DNA from: an uncultured Pseudacidovorax sp.
GTDB taxonomy: Bacteria; Pseudomonadota; Gammaproteobacteria; Burkholderiales; Burkholderiaceae_C
DNA length: 64,000 nucleotides
Assembly: GCF_913773995.1 (NCBI RefSeq)
Contig: NZ_CAJYES010000249.1
Span: forward strand, 1-64,000
Reading direction: 5' to 3'
Positions 1 through 7,446 of the stretch are shown here, piece by piece. The notes under the pieces were generated by a model. That model made no database searches and was not told the origin of the DNA. It worked only from the letters and a program-made list of their open reading frames with translations. The position numbers were made by a program, and so were the translations under genes. How positions within the stretch are numbered: position 1 is the stretch's first letter; every line of letters starts with the position of its first letter.

Positions 1-995
1 ACCACGGGCGTGAGTACGGTGCCCAGACCGTCGGTGACGCTGTCCACGCTCTGGTCGACGGGGTCGAGGGCGTTGGGATCGTTGGCGGTGAATTCGGAGC
101 CGACCAGGGGTGCGAGGGTGTTGTCCAGCACGGTGGTCACGTTGTCGACGACGCCGACCACGGGGCTGAGCGAGTCGCCCAGTCCCACGGCGTCGGAGAC
201 ACCACCGACGACGGTGCCGCCGAGGCTGTCGGTGGGGTCGAGCAGGGCGTCTGCGTCGGCGTCGGCGTCGGCGTCGGCATCCGCATCGGCATCGGCATCG
301 GCATCTGCGTCGGCATCTGCGTCGGCGTCGGCGTCGGCATCCGCATCCGCGTCCGCATCCGCATCCGCATCGGCATCGGCATCCCCATCCTCTCCGGGCT
401 GCGGGACCAGCAACGGCAGCACGCTGCTGTCGTCGCCGCCGCTGTCGGCCACGGCAGCCAAGGCGACGCCGCCCAGCGCGGCCAGCGCGAAGTCGGCCAG
501 TCCGAGTCCGCCCGTGGCGGCCAGCGTCTTCTTCACGGCCAGGGCCGCGCCCTCGGCATCGGCGGCGGGCGCCACGGCAAGGTCGCCGGCAGCCAGATCG
601 ACGTCGACCTGCTGCAGGCCACCCGGCAGCGCCGTGGTGGAAATGGTGGCATCGGTGCCGCCGGTGAAGGTGCCGACGAGCGGCGCCTGGTTGGCGCCCG
701 CGCCCGGAAAGTTGACGGCCGCCTGGCCGCCGTCCGGCACCAGAACCCGGTCACCGGGCAGCAGGGCCTGGGTGCCGTCCACAGGCATGCGGACGCCCTC
801 GCGAATGACTGCGACACCCGGCGTGGCATTGGACAAGGTGCCCACGCCCGCCGTGGCGGCGCTGCTGGCCGCCGCCGAGGTGGCGACCGGCGCAGCGGGT
901 ATCGCCGTCGCCTGGGCCAGCATCATCGGCTTGTCGCCGACCGAGGGCGCCGAATTGGCGGAAGAAGAAGCGGAAGTCGGAGTCTGGAGCGTCAT
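1..995 (-). CDS. Large surface adhesin-like protein, N-terminal part (truncated by window edge)
   Basis: The frame is open without a stop from an ATG at 995 to the window edge (331 codons visible) and is preceded by GAGG. Residues about 63-98 carry an unusual spacing of Gly/Asp ([21 protein letters not shown]) that resembles the N-terminal retention or prefix module of type I-secreted giant adhesins (LapA/BapA class). A hydrophobic Gly/Ala/Leu stretch at about 165-182 is followed by an acidic SGGDDS. Residues 205-250 are 23 Asp-Ala dipeptides, and the rest is Val/Thr/Asp-rich, as in adhesin linkers. The family call is by resemblance only. No convincing LapG cleavage site and no type I secretion genes are visible. 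The opposite strand is also open here and reads as Ser-Ala repeats; I regard that as the shadow. It is divergent from the response regulator at 1434. Confidence 0.68.
   Translation of the reverse strand, partial: MTLQTPTSASSSANSAPSVGDKPMMLAQATAIPAAPVATSAAASSAATAGVGTLSNATPGVAVIREGVRMPVDGTQALLPGDRVLVPDGGQAAVNFPGAGANQAPLVGTFTGGTDATISTTALPGGLQQVDVDLAAGDLAVAPAADAEGAALAVKKTLAATGGLGLADFALAALGGVALAAVADSGGDDSSVLPLLVPQPGEDGDADADADADADADADADADADADADADADADADADADADADADADALLDPTDSLGGTVVGGVSDAVGLGDSLSPVVGVVDNVTTVLDNTLAPLVGSEFTANDPNALDPVDQSVDSVTDGLGTVLTPV
246..383 (-). repeat. Asp-Ala coding hexanucleotide repeat (23 units)
   Basis: There are 46 codons alternating GAY and GCN with no exception, so 23 consecutive Asp-Ala units lie inside the adhesin-like gene. 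The third base varies between units (GAT/GAC and GCC/GCA/GCG), so the protein repeat is kept while the DNA has drifted. Gain or loss of hexamers would keep the reading frame, so length variation is more likely than on/off switching. Confidence 0.95.
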
Positions 996-1270
996 GAGGG
1001 CCTCGTTGTGCGACGGAGATGACCCTGTGGGGCAACATGCATGCCGCCACGGCCTCGGCTCACCGCCCTCATCGCTGCGCGATCGCAAGTCGTTGCCAGA
1101 AAAGGCATTTTTTCCGATTCATGCCCCTTCGACACAGCGCTGGCGCCGCTTTGCGCAGCGGGCGTTACGGGCTGGCGGCACGTAACGCCGTAACGACATG
1201 CGGACGCTGCCTGCCCCCCAGGCCGGTCAAATAAACATTTCTATTCCTATAGGACACGATGTTGTTATCG

Positions 1271-1282
1271 GTAAATATTTAC
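1271..1282. promoter_or_regulatory. 12-base perfect AT-rich palindrome, candidate operator
   Basis: GTAAATATTTAC reads the same on both strands. It lies in the AT-rich half of the adhesin/regulator intergenic region, about 150 bases before the regulator start. A role as a binding site for a dimeric regulator is inference. Confidence 0.45.
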
Positions 1283-1286
1283 ATTC

Positions 1287-1305
1287 TTGAATCAATGATA
1301 TTCAA
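1287..1305. promoter_or_regulatory. Inverted repeat TTGAAT-N7-ATTCAA, candidate operator
   Basis: Perfect 6-base arms flank the 7-base spacer CAATGAT. The repeat starts 5 bases after the 12-base palindrome, so the two may form one composite control site. Confidence 0.4.
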
Positions 1306-1433
1306 ACATCTTCAATGGTCATTTCGCCTTCTCAACAATAGGCGCGAAATTTAACAGTGCACCTTTTATGTCCTGTCTAATGGCGTCGCTTCCCCGCTAA
1401 ATCGAATTCCAAACCCTTTCAGGAGAGAGCGAT

Positions 1434-2198
1434 ATGCGTATTGCAGTTGTGGACGACGAACCGGCGTCGCTGGATTTCCTGCACCGGACCATCACCCAGG
1501 AAGGCCACGAATGCTTCGGCTTCACCAGCGGCCTGGATCTCCTGCGCACCCTGCGTCACCACAGCTTCGACCTGCTGGTGATCGACTGGACCCTGCCCGA
1601 CCTGACTGGCGCCGAATTGATCCGCATGATCCGCAACGGGCTACCCAGCACCGTGCCGATCATCTTCATCACCACCGGCGACAACGATGCCGACATGGTC
1701 GAAGGCCTGGGTGCCGGGGCGGATGACCACCTGTGCCGACCGGTGCGCAGCGGCGAGCTGGCCGCACGCTTGCAGGCCCTGCTGCGCCGCACCTACCCGC
1801 AGCTGACGGAGGCCGAACTGGAATTCGGCGTGTACACCTTCCTGCCCCGCCGCCGTCAGTTGACGGTGCGCGGCACCATCGTGCCCCTGACCAATCGGGA
1901 ATTCGAGCTGGCCCTGCTGCTCTTCCGCAACCTGGGCCGCCTGCTGTCGCGCGAGCACCTGTGCGGCACGGTGGTGGGCCCGGGCGCCGAGACGACGTCC
2001 CGCTCGCTGGACACCCACGTCTCGCGCCTGCGCCACAAGCTGGACCTGCGGCCCCACAACGGCTACCTGCTGTCGGCGATCTACCGCATGGGCTACCGGC
2101 TCGATGCGATCGAGGAGCGCGCGGTCGGCGCCGCCGCGGCGGCGGGCACAGAACGTCCGCTGTCGCCGGGCCGCAGCCGCACGCCGCCGGCCGCCTGA
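1434..2198 (+). CDS. OmpR/PhoB-family response regulator, orphan
   Basis: A DNA-binding response regulator of 254 residues. The receiver domain spans about 1-118, with the acidic pair D8/E9 after VVDD, a phosphoacceptor Asp51 (VIDWTLPD) and Thr at 80/81. A winged-helix output domain spans about 127-225 (LTNREFELALLLF, SRSLDTHVSRLRHKL, GYRL). The normally invariant Lys before the conserved Pro is Arg here (CRPVRSGEL, about residue 102), which could alter phosphorylation signalling. AGGAGAG before the ATG supports the start. No histidine kinase is adjacent, so the partner is unknown. The divergent adhesin-like gene is a plausible target (inference). A strong hairpin follows the gene. Confidence 0.92.
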   Translation: MRIAVVDDEPASLDFLHRTITQEGHECFGFTSGLDLLRTLRHHSFDLLVIDWTLPDLTGAELIRMIRNGLPSTVPIIFITTGDNDADMVEGLGAGADDHLCRPVRSGELAARLQALLRRTYPQLTEAELEFGVYTFLPRRRQLTVRGTIVPLTNREFELALLLFRNLGRLLSREHLCGTVVGPGAETTSRSLDTHVSRLRHKLDLRPHNGYLLSAIYRMGYRLDAIEERAVGAAAAAGTERPLSPGRSRTPPAA

Positions 2199-2310
2199 CG
2201 TCCCCGCGCCGCAGGCTGCAACGCCGCGGCGCATGTGGCCCAGTCGACCGCAGACGCAGACCGCCCCGGCGGTTGCGCACGCGCCAGTCACTCCAAGCCT
2301 TGCCCCCATG

Positions 2311-2341
2311 AACGGCCGCCCTCGATGGCGGCCGTTTGCTT
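2311..2341 (+). terminator. Rho-independent-like terminator after the response regulator
   Basis: The perfect 10-base arms AACGGCCGCC and GGCGGCCGTT flank the loop CTCGAT and are followed by TGCTTT, about 110 bases past the stop codon. The T tract is imperfect. Confidence 0.65.
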
Positions 2342-2485
2342 TGTGTCGCGCCAGGGGTGTCTCAGTGAAAACCCGAGGCCCGGCCTTCCTCTGAATCCAG
2401 TGCATGCGCAGTGCCGTATCCGATCTGCCGATGCGAAATCGGTCGAGTCCCACTGCCCATCACTCCACCTACAGAGGTCACGCCG

Positions 2486-3979
2486 ATGAGACTGTCCACC
2501 CCTGCCAAGGCGCTCGGCATTGCCGCCGCCGGCGCGCTGCTGATTGCGGGCGCGCATGCGTCCAGCCACCGCGAGGCACCCTCCATCGCGGGCATGCCCA
2601 AGCTGGATGCCACCGATTTCTACATGTTCCGCAGCTACGAGGCCGGCCGCCAGGACTACCTGACGCTGATCGCCAACTACCAGCCCGACCAGAGCGCCTA
2701 CGGGGGGCCCAACTACTTCAGCATGGATCCGAACGCCCTGTACGAGATCCACCTGGACACCAACGGCGATGCGGTGGAGGACCTGACCTTTCAGTTCCGC
2801 TTCAAGAACACGCTGCGCGACATCCAGCTGCCCGTGGGCGGCAAACAGGTGTCGATCCCGCTGATCCAGGCCGGCGGCATCACGGGGCCCAACCAGGCCA
2901 CCAGCAACCTGCGCGAGACCTACACCCTGAGCGTGGTGCGCGGCGACCGGCGCAAGGGCACCGTGCAGCCGGTGACCGGCCCCGGCGGCGCCACCGAGTT
3001 CGACAAGCCGACCGACAACATCGGCGAGAAGACCTTCGGCGCCGGGGCGGGCTATGCCAACTACGCCAACCAGCACATCTACACCGTCAACATCCCCGGC
3101 TGCAGCGCGCCCGGCCGCGTGTTCGTGGGCCAGCGCAAGGACCCGTTCAGTGTGGCGCTGGGCCAGGTGTTCGACCTGGTCAACCTCAACCCGCTGGGCG
3201 CGCCCGATGCCAATGCCGACGCGCTCGCGGCCAAGAACGTGACGACGATGGCGGTGGAACTGCCCATCGCCTGCGTGACCACCGCCAGCCAGCCCATCGT
3301 CGGCGGCTGGACCACCGCCAGCGTGCGCCAGGGCCGGCTGATCGCTAGCCCGCCCAAGAGCGGCCACGGCACGACCGCCATCCAGGGCGGCGCCTGGGCG
3401 CAGGTCTCGCGCCTGGGCATGCCCCTGGTCAACGAGGTGGTGATCGGCCTGAAGGACAAGGACCGCTTCAACAGCTCCAAGCCCATGGACGACGCCCAGT
3501 TCGCCAACTACGTGACCAACCCCACGCTGCCGGCGCTGGTGCAGACGCTGTTCTCGGCGCCCGCCCCGACGAACTTCCCGCGCACCGACCTCGTCGCCGC
3601 CTTCCTCACCGGCGTGGACGGCCTGAACAAGCCGGCCAACGTGAAGGCCTCCGAGATGCTGCGGCTCAACACCAGCATCGCCGCGACGCCCAAGGCGCAG
3701 CAAAGCAACCTGGGCGTGCTGGGCGGCGACAACGCGGGCTTCCCCAACGGCCGCCGGCCCGGCGACGACGTGGTGGATGCGGAACTGCGCGTGGCCATGG
3801 GTGCGCTGTGCGTCGCCACCGGCGCCAACGATGCACTCAAGGTGGGCTGCAAGCCCGCCGACGCACCGGCGGGCAGCGCGGCCTTGACCGATGGCGCGGC
3901 GCAGTCGCCCGCGCAGTTCCCGGACGCCTTCCCCTACCTCAACACACCGCTGCCGGGCGCGACCCTGGCGCGCCAGTGA
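2486..3979 (+). CDS. DUF4331 family exported protein
   Basis: A 497-residue protein with a signal peptide (MRLSTPAKALG..., hydrophobic core, cleavage after GAHA) followed by the hallmark SSHREAP and DATDFYMFRSY of DUF4331. The biochemical role of the family is unknown to me. The start at 2486 is chosen because AGAGGT lies 7 bases upstream and the signal peptide begins there; an upstream ATG at 2411 would add 25 residues without signal character. It is the first gene of a compact set with a lipoprotein, a TPR protein and a HupE/UreJ membrane protein, so a periplasmic role linked to that membrane protein is likely (inference). Confidence 0.9.
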   Translation: MRLSTPAKALGIAAAGALLIAGAHASSHREAPSIAGMPKLDATDFYMFRSYEAGRQDYLTLIANYQPDQSAYGGPNYFSMDPNALYEIHLDTNGDAVEDLTFQFRFKNTLRDIQLPVGGKQVSIPLIQAGGITGPNQATSNLRETYTLSVVRGDRRKGTVQPVTGPGGATEFDKPTDNIGEKTFGAGAGYANYANQHIYTVNIPGCSAPGRVFVGQRKDPFSVALGQVFDLVNLNPLGAPDANADALAAKNVTTMAVELPIACVTTASQPIVGGWTTASVRQGRLIASPPKSGHGTTAIQGGAWAQVSRLGMPLVNEVVIGLKDKDRFNSSKPMDDAQFANYVTNPTLPALVQTLFSAPAPTNFPRTDLVAAFLTGVDGLNKPANVKASEMLRLNTSIAATPKAQQSNLGVLGGDNAGFPNGRRPGDDVVDAELRVAMGALCVATGANDALKVGCKPADAPAGSAALTDGAAQSPAQFPDAFPYLNTPLPGATLARQ

Positions 3980-3990
3980 AAGGGCGCGTC

Positions 3991-4305
3991 ATGACCAGCG
4001 ACAACCGGCTGTCCCTCCGGCTTGCGGGCGCCTTGCTGGCCGCCGCCGCCCTGGCAGGCTGCGGCGGTGGCGGCGGCAGCTCCTTCGCGTTCTTTCCGGC
4101 GACACCGCCCGGCAACGGCACGACGAGTCCGCCCCCCCCCACCGCGCCCTCACCCTCCACACCGCAGGCGAGCGCCTATGACCAGTTCGTGGCCTACGTG
4201 GTGGCACTCGTGAGCAGCGTGCAGGACACGGCCGAGCCGGCGGACGTGGCGGCCTTCGATCCGCCGCCGACCTCGGAAACCGCCGAACCGACCGCCACGC
4301 AATGA
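3991..4305 (+). CDS. Small predicted lipoprotein
   Basis: 104 residues. The N-terminus MTSDNRLSLRLAG leads into a hydrophobic segment and a lipobox LAGC, then Gly-rich and Pro/Thr/Ser-rich low-complexity sequence and an acidic Pro/Thr tail. GAAAGG lies just before the ATG, 11 bases after the DUF4331 stop. The stop overlaps the next ATG (ATGA). I do not recognise a family. Its position suggests an outer-membrane- or periplasm-anchored partner of the DUF4331/TPR/HupE set. The middle stretch looks like a flexible linker, and the short C-terminal part (residues about 55-75) could form a helix. Confidence 0.75.
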   Translation: MTSDNRLSLRLAGALLAAAALAGCGGGGGSSFAFFPATPPGNGTTSPPPPTAPSPSTPQASAYDQFVAYVVALVSSVQDTAEPADVAAFDPPPTSETAEPTATQ

Positions 4306-5486
4306 GCGTGCAGCCACTGCGCGGCGGGCGCATGCCGGCCCTGGGCCTGGCGCTTGCCGCCGCAGTGGCCTCGGCCGGCGCTGCGCCGCACCTGCCGACT
4401 TCCGACGCGCAGGTCGTCGAGACACTGCCGGGCGGGCCCGGCGCGGCCGAGGCTAAGCGCCGACTGCGTGCCAGCCTCGGCGTCAGCGCCGCGGATCCGA
4501 AAGCCGCCGTCGAGGCGGCCAGCGCCTATCTCGGCCTGGCCCGCACCCAGGGGGACGCCCGTTACGCGGGACAGGCCCTGGCCGCACTGCGGCATTGGGC
4601 GACTGTGCCGCCGGACCAGACGCCTCCCGAAGTGCTGGTCATGCGGGCGACCGTGCAGCAGTTCATCCACGACTTCGACGGTGCCGAGGCCTCGTTGAAG
4701 TCCGCGCTGGCCCGCCGGCCGGGTGACGCCCAGGCCTGGCTGACGCTGGCCACCATCCGCCGCGTGCGGGGCCGGCTGGCCGAATCCGACGCGGCCTGCC
4801 AGGCCACCGGCCGCACCGGCCCCGCCGTCTACGGCATCGCCTGCCTGGCCGAGAACGCCGCTCTGCGCGGCCGGCACGAGGAAGCGCGCGCCAGCCTGCG
4901 TGCCCTGCTGCAGGAGCCCGCGCTGCGCGGCGCGGCACAAGCCGGCCTGCGCCAATGGTTGTCGACCACGCTGGCGGAAGTCGAAGAGCTGGCGGGACGC
5001 CCGGCCGATGCCGACGCCGCGTACCGCGAAGCGCTGCCGCTGGGCGAGGACGGCTACCTTCGACTCGCGTACGCCGACTTTCTGCTGCAACAGGGCCGGG
5101 CGGCCGAAGTTGCCCCTCTGCTGGCTGCTGAACCGCGCAGCGACGCCGTGTTGCTGCGCCTGGCCATCGCCGAGACCCGCAACGGCCAGCGCAACGGCGC
5201 CGCCCGCGAGGAACTGGCACGCCGCTTCGATGCGGCGGCGCAGCGCCCCGAAGGCGCCGTCGGCCATGCGCGCGAGCAGGCGCTGTTCGCCCTGGACGTA
5301 CAGGGCGATGCCCGCCAGGCCGTGGCGCTCGCCCGCCAGAACGTTGCCCTGCAACGCGAACCGATCGACCTGCTCCTGCTCGCGCGGGCCGCGATGGCGG
5401 CCAAGGACGACACGGCCTTGGCCGAGCTGCGGCGTCTGCGCGACGAAACCGGCCTGAAGGACGCCCGCATCGATGCGCTGCGCTGA
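4302..5486 (+). CDS. Exported tetratricopeptide-repeat protein
   Basis: 394 residues. After a likely signal peptide (residues about 11-28, ending ASAGAA), the chain is a run of helix pairs with TPR spacing and residues, for example AEASLKSALARRPGDAQAW at about 128-147 and the A-G-A-Y pattern after AGRPADADAAYREAL. The ATG overlaps the stop of the preceding lipoprotein gene by 4 bases, and the gene overlaps the next one by 14 bases, so the set is very likely co-translated. TPR proteins act as scaffolds, and here the scaffold would be periplasmic. The substrate or partners cannot be read from the sequence. Confidence 0.85.
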   Translation: MSVQPLRGGRMPALGLALAAAVASAGAAPHLPTSDAQVVETLPGGPGAAEAKRRLRASLGVSAADPKAAVEAASAYLGLARTQGDARYAGQALAALRHWATVPPDQTPPEVLVMRATVQQFIHDFDGAEASLKSALARRPGDAQAWLTLATIRRVRGRLAESDAACQATGRTGPAVYGIACLAENAALRGRHEEARASLRALLQEPALRGAAQAGLRQWLSTTLAEVEELAGRPADADAAYREALPLGEDGYLRLAYADFLLQQGRAAEVAPLLAAEPRSDAVLLRLAIAETRNGQRNGAAREELARRFDAAAQRPEGAVGHAREQALFALDVQGDARQAVALARQNVALQREPIDLLLLARAAMAAKDDTALAELRRLRDETGLKDARIDALR

Positions 5487-6660
5487 ACGACCCCATCGCG
5501 GCCGTTGGCGCCTCGCGCTGGCCATGGTCATGCTGCCGATGCTGGCCCTGGTAATGGTGGCATGGCCGCGCGCCGCCCACGCGCACAAGGCCAGCGATGC
5601 CTATCTGCTGATCGACCGCGACGGGCCGACGCTGACCGTGCGCTGGGACATCGCGCTGCGCGACCTCGATGCCGCGCTCGACCTGGACGCGAACCGCGAC
5701 CAGCGCCTGCAATGGGGCGAAGTGCGCACCCGACTGCCCGAGATCACCGCCTATGCCGCCGCAAGATTGACGCTGCAGAACGGCCAGTGCGCCCTGCAGA
5801 CGCGCGAGCCGGAAGGCATCGACGACCGGGTGGACGGTGCCTATCTGGCACTGCGCTTCACCGCCACCTGCGCTGCCACCGATGCGCTGACGGTGGACTA
5901 CCGGCTGCTCAGCGATGTCGACCCCACCCATCGCGGACTGCTGCGTCTCGGCGCAGCAGGCGGCCAGGACTTGAGCGTGCGCTCGCTCGATCCGAATGGC
6001 GGCGCGGTCACGGTTCGCTGGCCAGGCAGTGCCGACGCGGGTGCCGGCGGCGGACACGGTTTCTTTGCCGATGGCCTGCACCACATCCTGATCGGCTACG
6101 ACCACCTGCTCTTTTTGCTGTGCCTGCTGCTGCCGGCCGTGATGCGCCGCAGTGCCGCGGGCTGGACGCCGGTGGGCCGCTGGCGCGACGCCGTCTGGCC
6201 CATCGTGAGCTGGGTCACGCTGTTCACCCTGGCGCACTCGCTCACGCTGGCACTGGCAGCGCTCAAGATCGTGAGCCTGTCGCCGCGCATCGTCGAACCG
6301 GCCATCGCGGCCACCATCCTGCTGGCGGCGCTGGACAACCTGCGGCCGCTGCTCGGCACACGTCGGCGCTTCTTCAGCTTCGGCTTCGGGCTGATCCACG
6401 GCTTCGGCTTCGCCGGTGCCCTGGCCGAGCTAGACCTGCCCACCCGGGCCTTCGCCAGCGCCCTGCTGCAGTTCAACCTGGGCGTGGAAGCGGGGCAACT
6501 GCTGGTGGTGGGCATCGCCATGCTGTTGCTGCTGGCCCTGCGGCGCTGGCGTGGCTATGTGCCCGTGGTGCTGCGCGGTGGATCGGTGCTGGCGGCGATG
6601 CTGGCCATGGTGTGGCTGGTGGAGCGGGTGTTCGACCTGTCGCTGCTGCCGATGGGGTGA
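5473..6660 (+). CDS. HupE/UreJ family membrane protein with periplasmic N-terminal domain
   Basis: 395 residues. An N-terminal signal segment (to about residue 36, ending AHAHKASDAY) and a periplasmic domain of about 160 residues precede a membrane part with roughly six or seven helices. That part contains HHILIGYDHLLFLL, GLIHGFGFAGAL and further His, the pattern of HupE/UreJ proteins, some of which are associated with nickel or cobalt transport. Metal specificity here is inference. The start lies 14 bases inside the upstream TPR gene. It is the last gene of the DUF4331 set, with no strong hairpin directly after it. Conserved His and Asp in helix 1 are compatible with metal binding. Confidence 0.88.
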   Translation: MRCAERPHRGRWRLALAMVMLPMLALVMVAWPRAAHAHKASDAYLLIDRDGPTLTVRWDIALRDLDAALDLDANRDQRLQWGEVRTRLPEITAYAAARLTLQNGQCALQTREPEGIDDRVDGAYLALRFTATCAATDALTVDYRLLSDVDPTHRGLLRLGAAGGQDLSVRSLDPNGGAVTVRWPGSADAGAGGGHGFFADGLHHILIGYDHLLFLLCLLLPAVMRRSAAGWTPVGRWRDAVWPIVSWVTLFTLAHSLTLALAALKIVSLSPRIVEPAIAATILLAALDNLRPLLGTRRRFFSFGFGLIHGFGFAGALAELDLPTRAFASALLQFNLGVEAGQLLVVGIAMLLLLALRRWRGYVPVVLRGGSVLAAMLAMVWLVERVFDLSLLPMG

Positions 6661-6764
6661 AGGCGGCGGCGGCCGCGCTCCGAGGCTCCGATGGCGAACC
6701 GCGGCCGGGAGCCGGCCCGCCTCTGCCTATAGTCACGGCCGCCGCCACTCTTCGCCTCGATGCC

Positions 6765-7172
6765 GTGTCCTTCATTGACGCCCTGCGCCGTTGGGCACGT
6801 CAGCTCAAGCGCGACGTACTCGCCCTCTGGTTCGCCCGCCGTCATCCACAGGCGCCCTGGCATGCCAAGGCCCTGGGCGCCTTCGTCGTGGCCTACGCGC
6901 TCAGCCCCATCGACCTGATCCCGGACTTCATTCCGGTGCTGGGCTTTCTGGACGACGTGATCCTGCTGCCCGGCCTGATCTGGCTCACGCTGCGCCTGCT
7001 GCCTCCGCAGGTGCTGGCCGATTCGCGCGACAAGGCACAGGCCTGGATGGACGCGCGCCGCGACCGGCCGCGCAGCCGGGTGGGGGCGGTGGTGATCGTG
7101 CTGCTGTGGGTGGGGATGGTCGCGGCGCTGGCGGTCTGGGCCTGGCCGTGGGCCCGAAAACGCTTCGGCTGA
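6765..7172 (+). CDS. DUF1232 (YkvA-like) small membrane protein
   Basis: 135 residues from a GTG start at 6765, chosen because no in-frame ATG is near the domain. A basic N-terminal helix is followed by the DUF1232 core, AYALSPIDLIPDFIPVLGFLDD at about 45-66, then an amphipathic segment and a C-terminal membrane helix (VIVLLWVGMVAALAVWAW). The function of DUF1232 proteins is unknown; the family is widespread and membrane-associated. It lies 104 bases after the HupE-like gene and may share its transcript. It is the last gene of normal base composition before the low-GC island. Confidence 0.8.
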   Translation: MSFIDALRRWARQLKRDVLALWFARRHPQAPWHAKALGAFVVAYALSPIDLIPDFIPVLGFLDDVILLPGLIWLTLRLLPPQVLADSRDKAQAWMDARRDRPRSRVGAVVIVLLWVGMVAALAVWAWPWARKRFG

Positions 7173-7191
7173 AAGGCGCCGTTAAGCTGAT

Positions 7192-7226
7192 CCGTGGGAT
7201 TAACGTCTGTCGGTTCTCTCCCACGG
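7192..7226. other. 8-base inverted repeat at the left edge of the island
   Basis: The perfect arms CCGTGGGA and TCCCACGG are separated by 19 bases, starting 20 bases after the DUF1232 stop. It may be a terminator for the upstream operon, but no T tract follows on either strand. Confidence 0.4.
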
Positions 7227-7391
7227 CTGAATCCCAATTTCGGAAGTCAAGGGGCATATGGTGCTCGACAACTGATCACCTTTCTACTTGTGCCCACGCA
7301 ATAAGGCCTGTCGAGCGCTGTAACAGACTCGTGAGAGCCGGCAGGACCTCTCCTTGCTCCACGGACCAACGCTGCCGGCCGAAAGAGGGTC

Positions 7392-7420
7392 TTGGACGGC
7401 AACTTGGGAATTTGTATATT
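7392..7420 (+). promoter_or_regulatory. Candidate sigma-70 promoter of the island genes
   Basis: TTGGAC, a 17-base spacer, then TATATT. The expected start site is near 7427, giving a leader of about 20 bases before the ATG at 7447. The surrounding AT-rich stretch is unusual for the window. No experimental support is available. Confidence 0.5.
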
Positions 7421-7446
7421 TGTACAGCCCCACTCAGATAAGCGCC

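Larger units (their letters stand above)
996..1433. promoter_or_regulatory. Divergent intergenic control region, AT-rich half
   Basis: These 438 bases separate the adhesin-like gene from the response regulator and hold no convincing gene. Bases about 1229-1410 are strikingly AT-rich for this genome and carry a 12-base perfect palindrome and a 6-base inverted repeat (listed separately). AGGAGAG ends a few bases before the regulator ATG. I expect promoters for both genes here but cannot assign a confident -35/-10 pair. Confidence 0.6.

Noticed and set aside
246-383. Short regular DNA repeat as a CRISPR array
   Set aside because: The units are 6-base codon pairs in an open frame with no spacers, so this is a coding repeat.
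10-1185. Long plus-strand open frame with Ser-Ala repeats at the left edge
   Set aside because: It is the shadow of the minus-strand adhesin-like gene. The minus strand has a plausible retention-type module, a start with GAGG and a frame to the window edge, whereas the plus frame has no recognisable domain and runs into the intergenic region.
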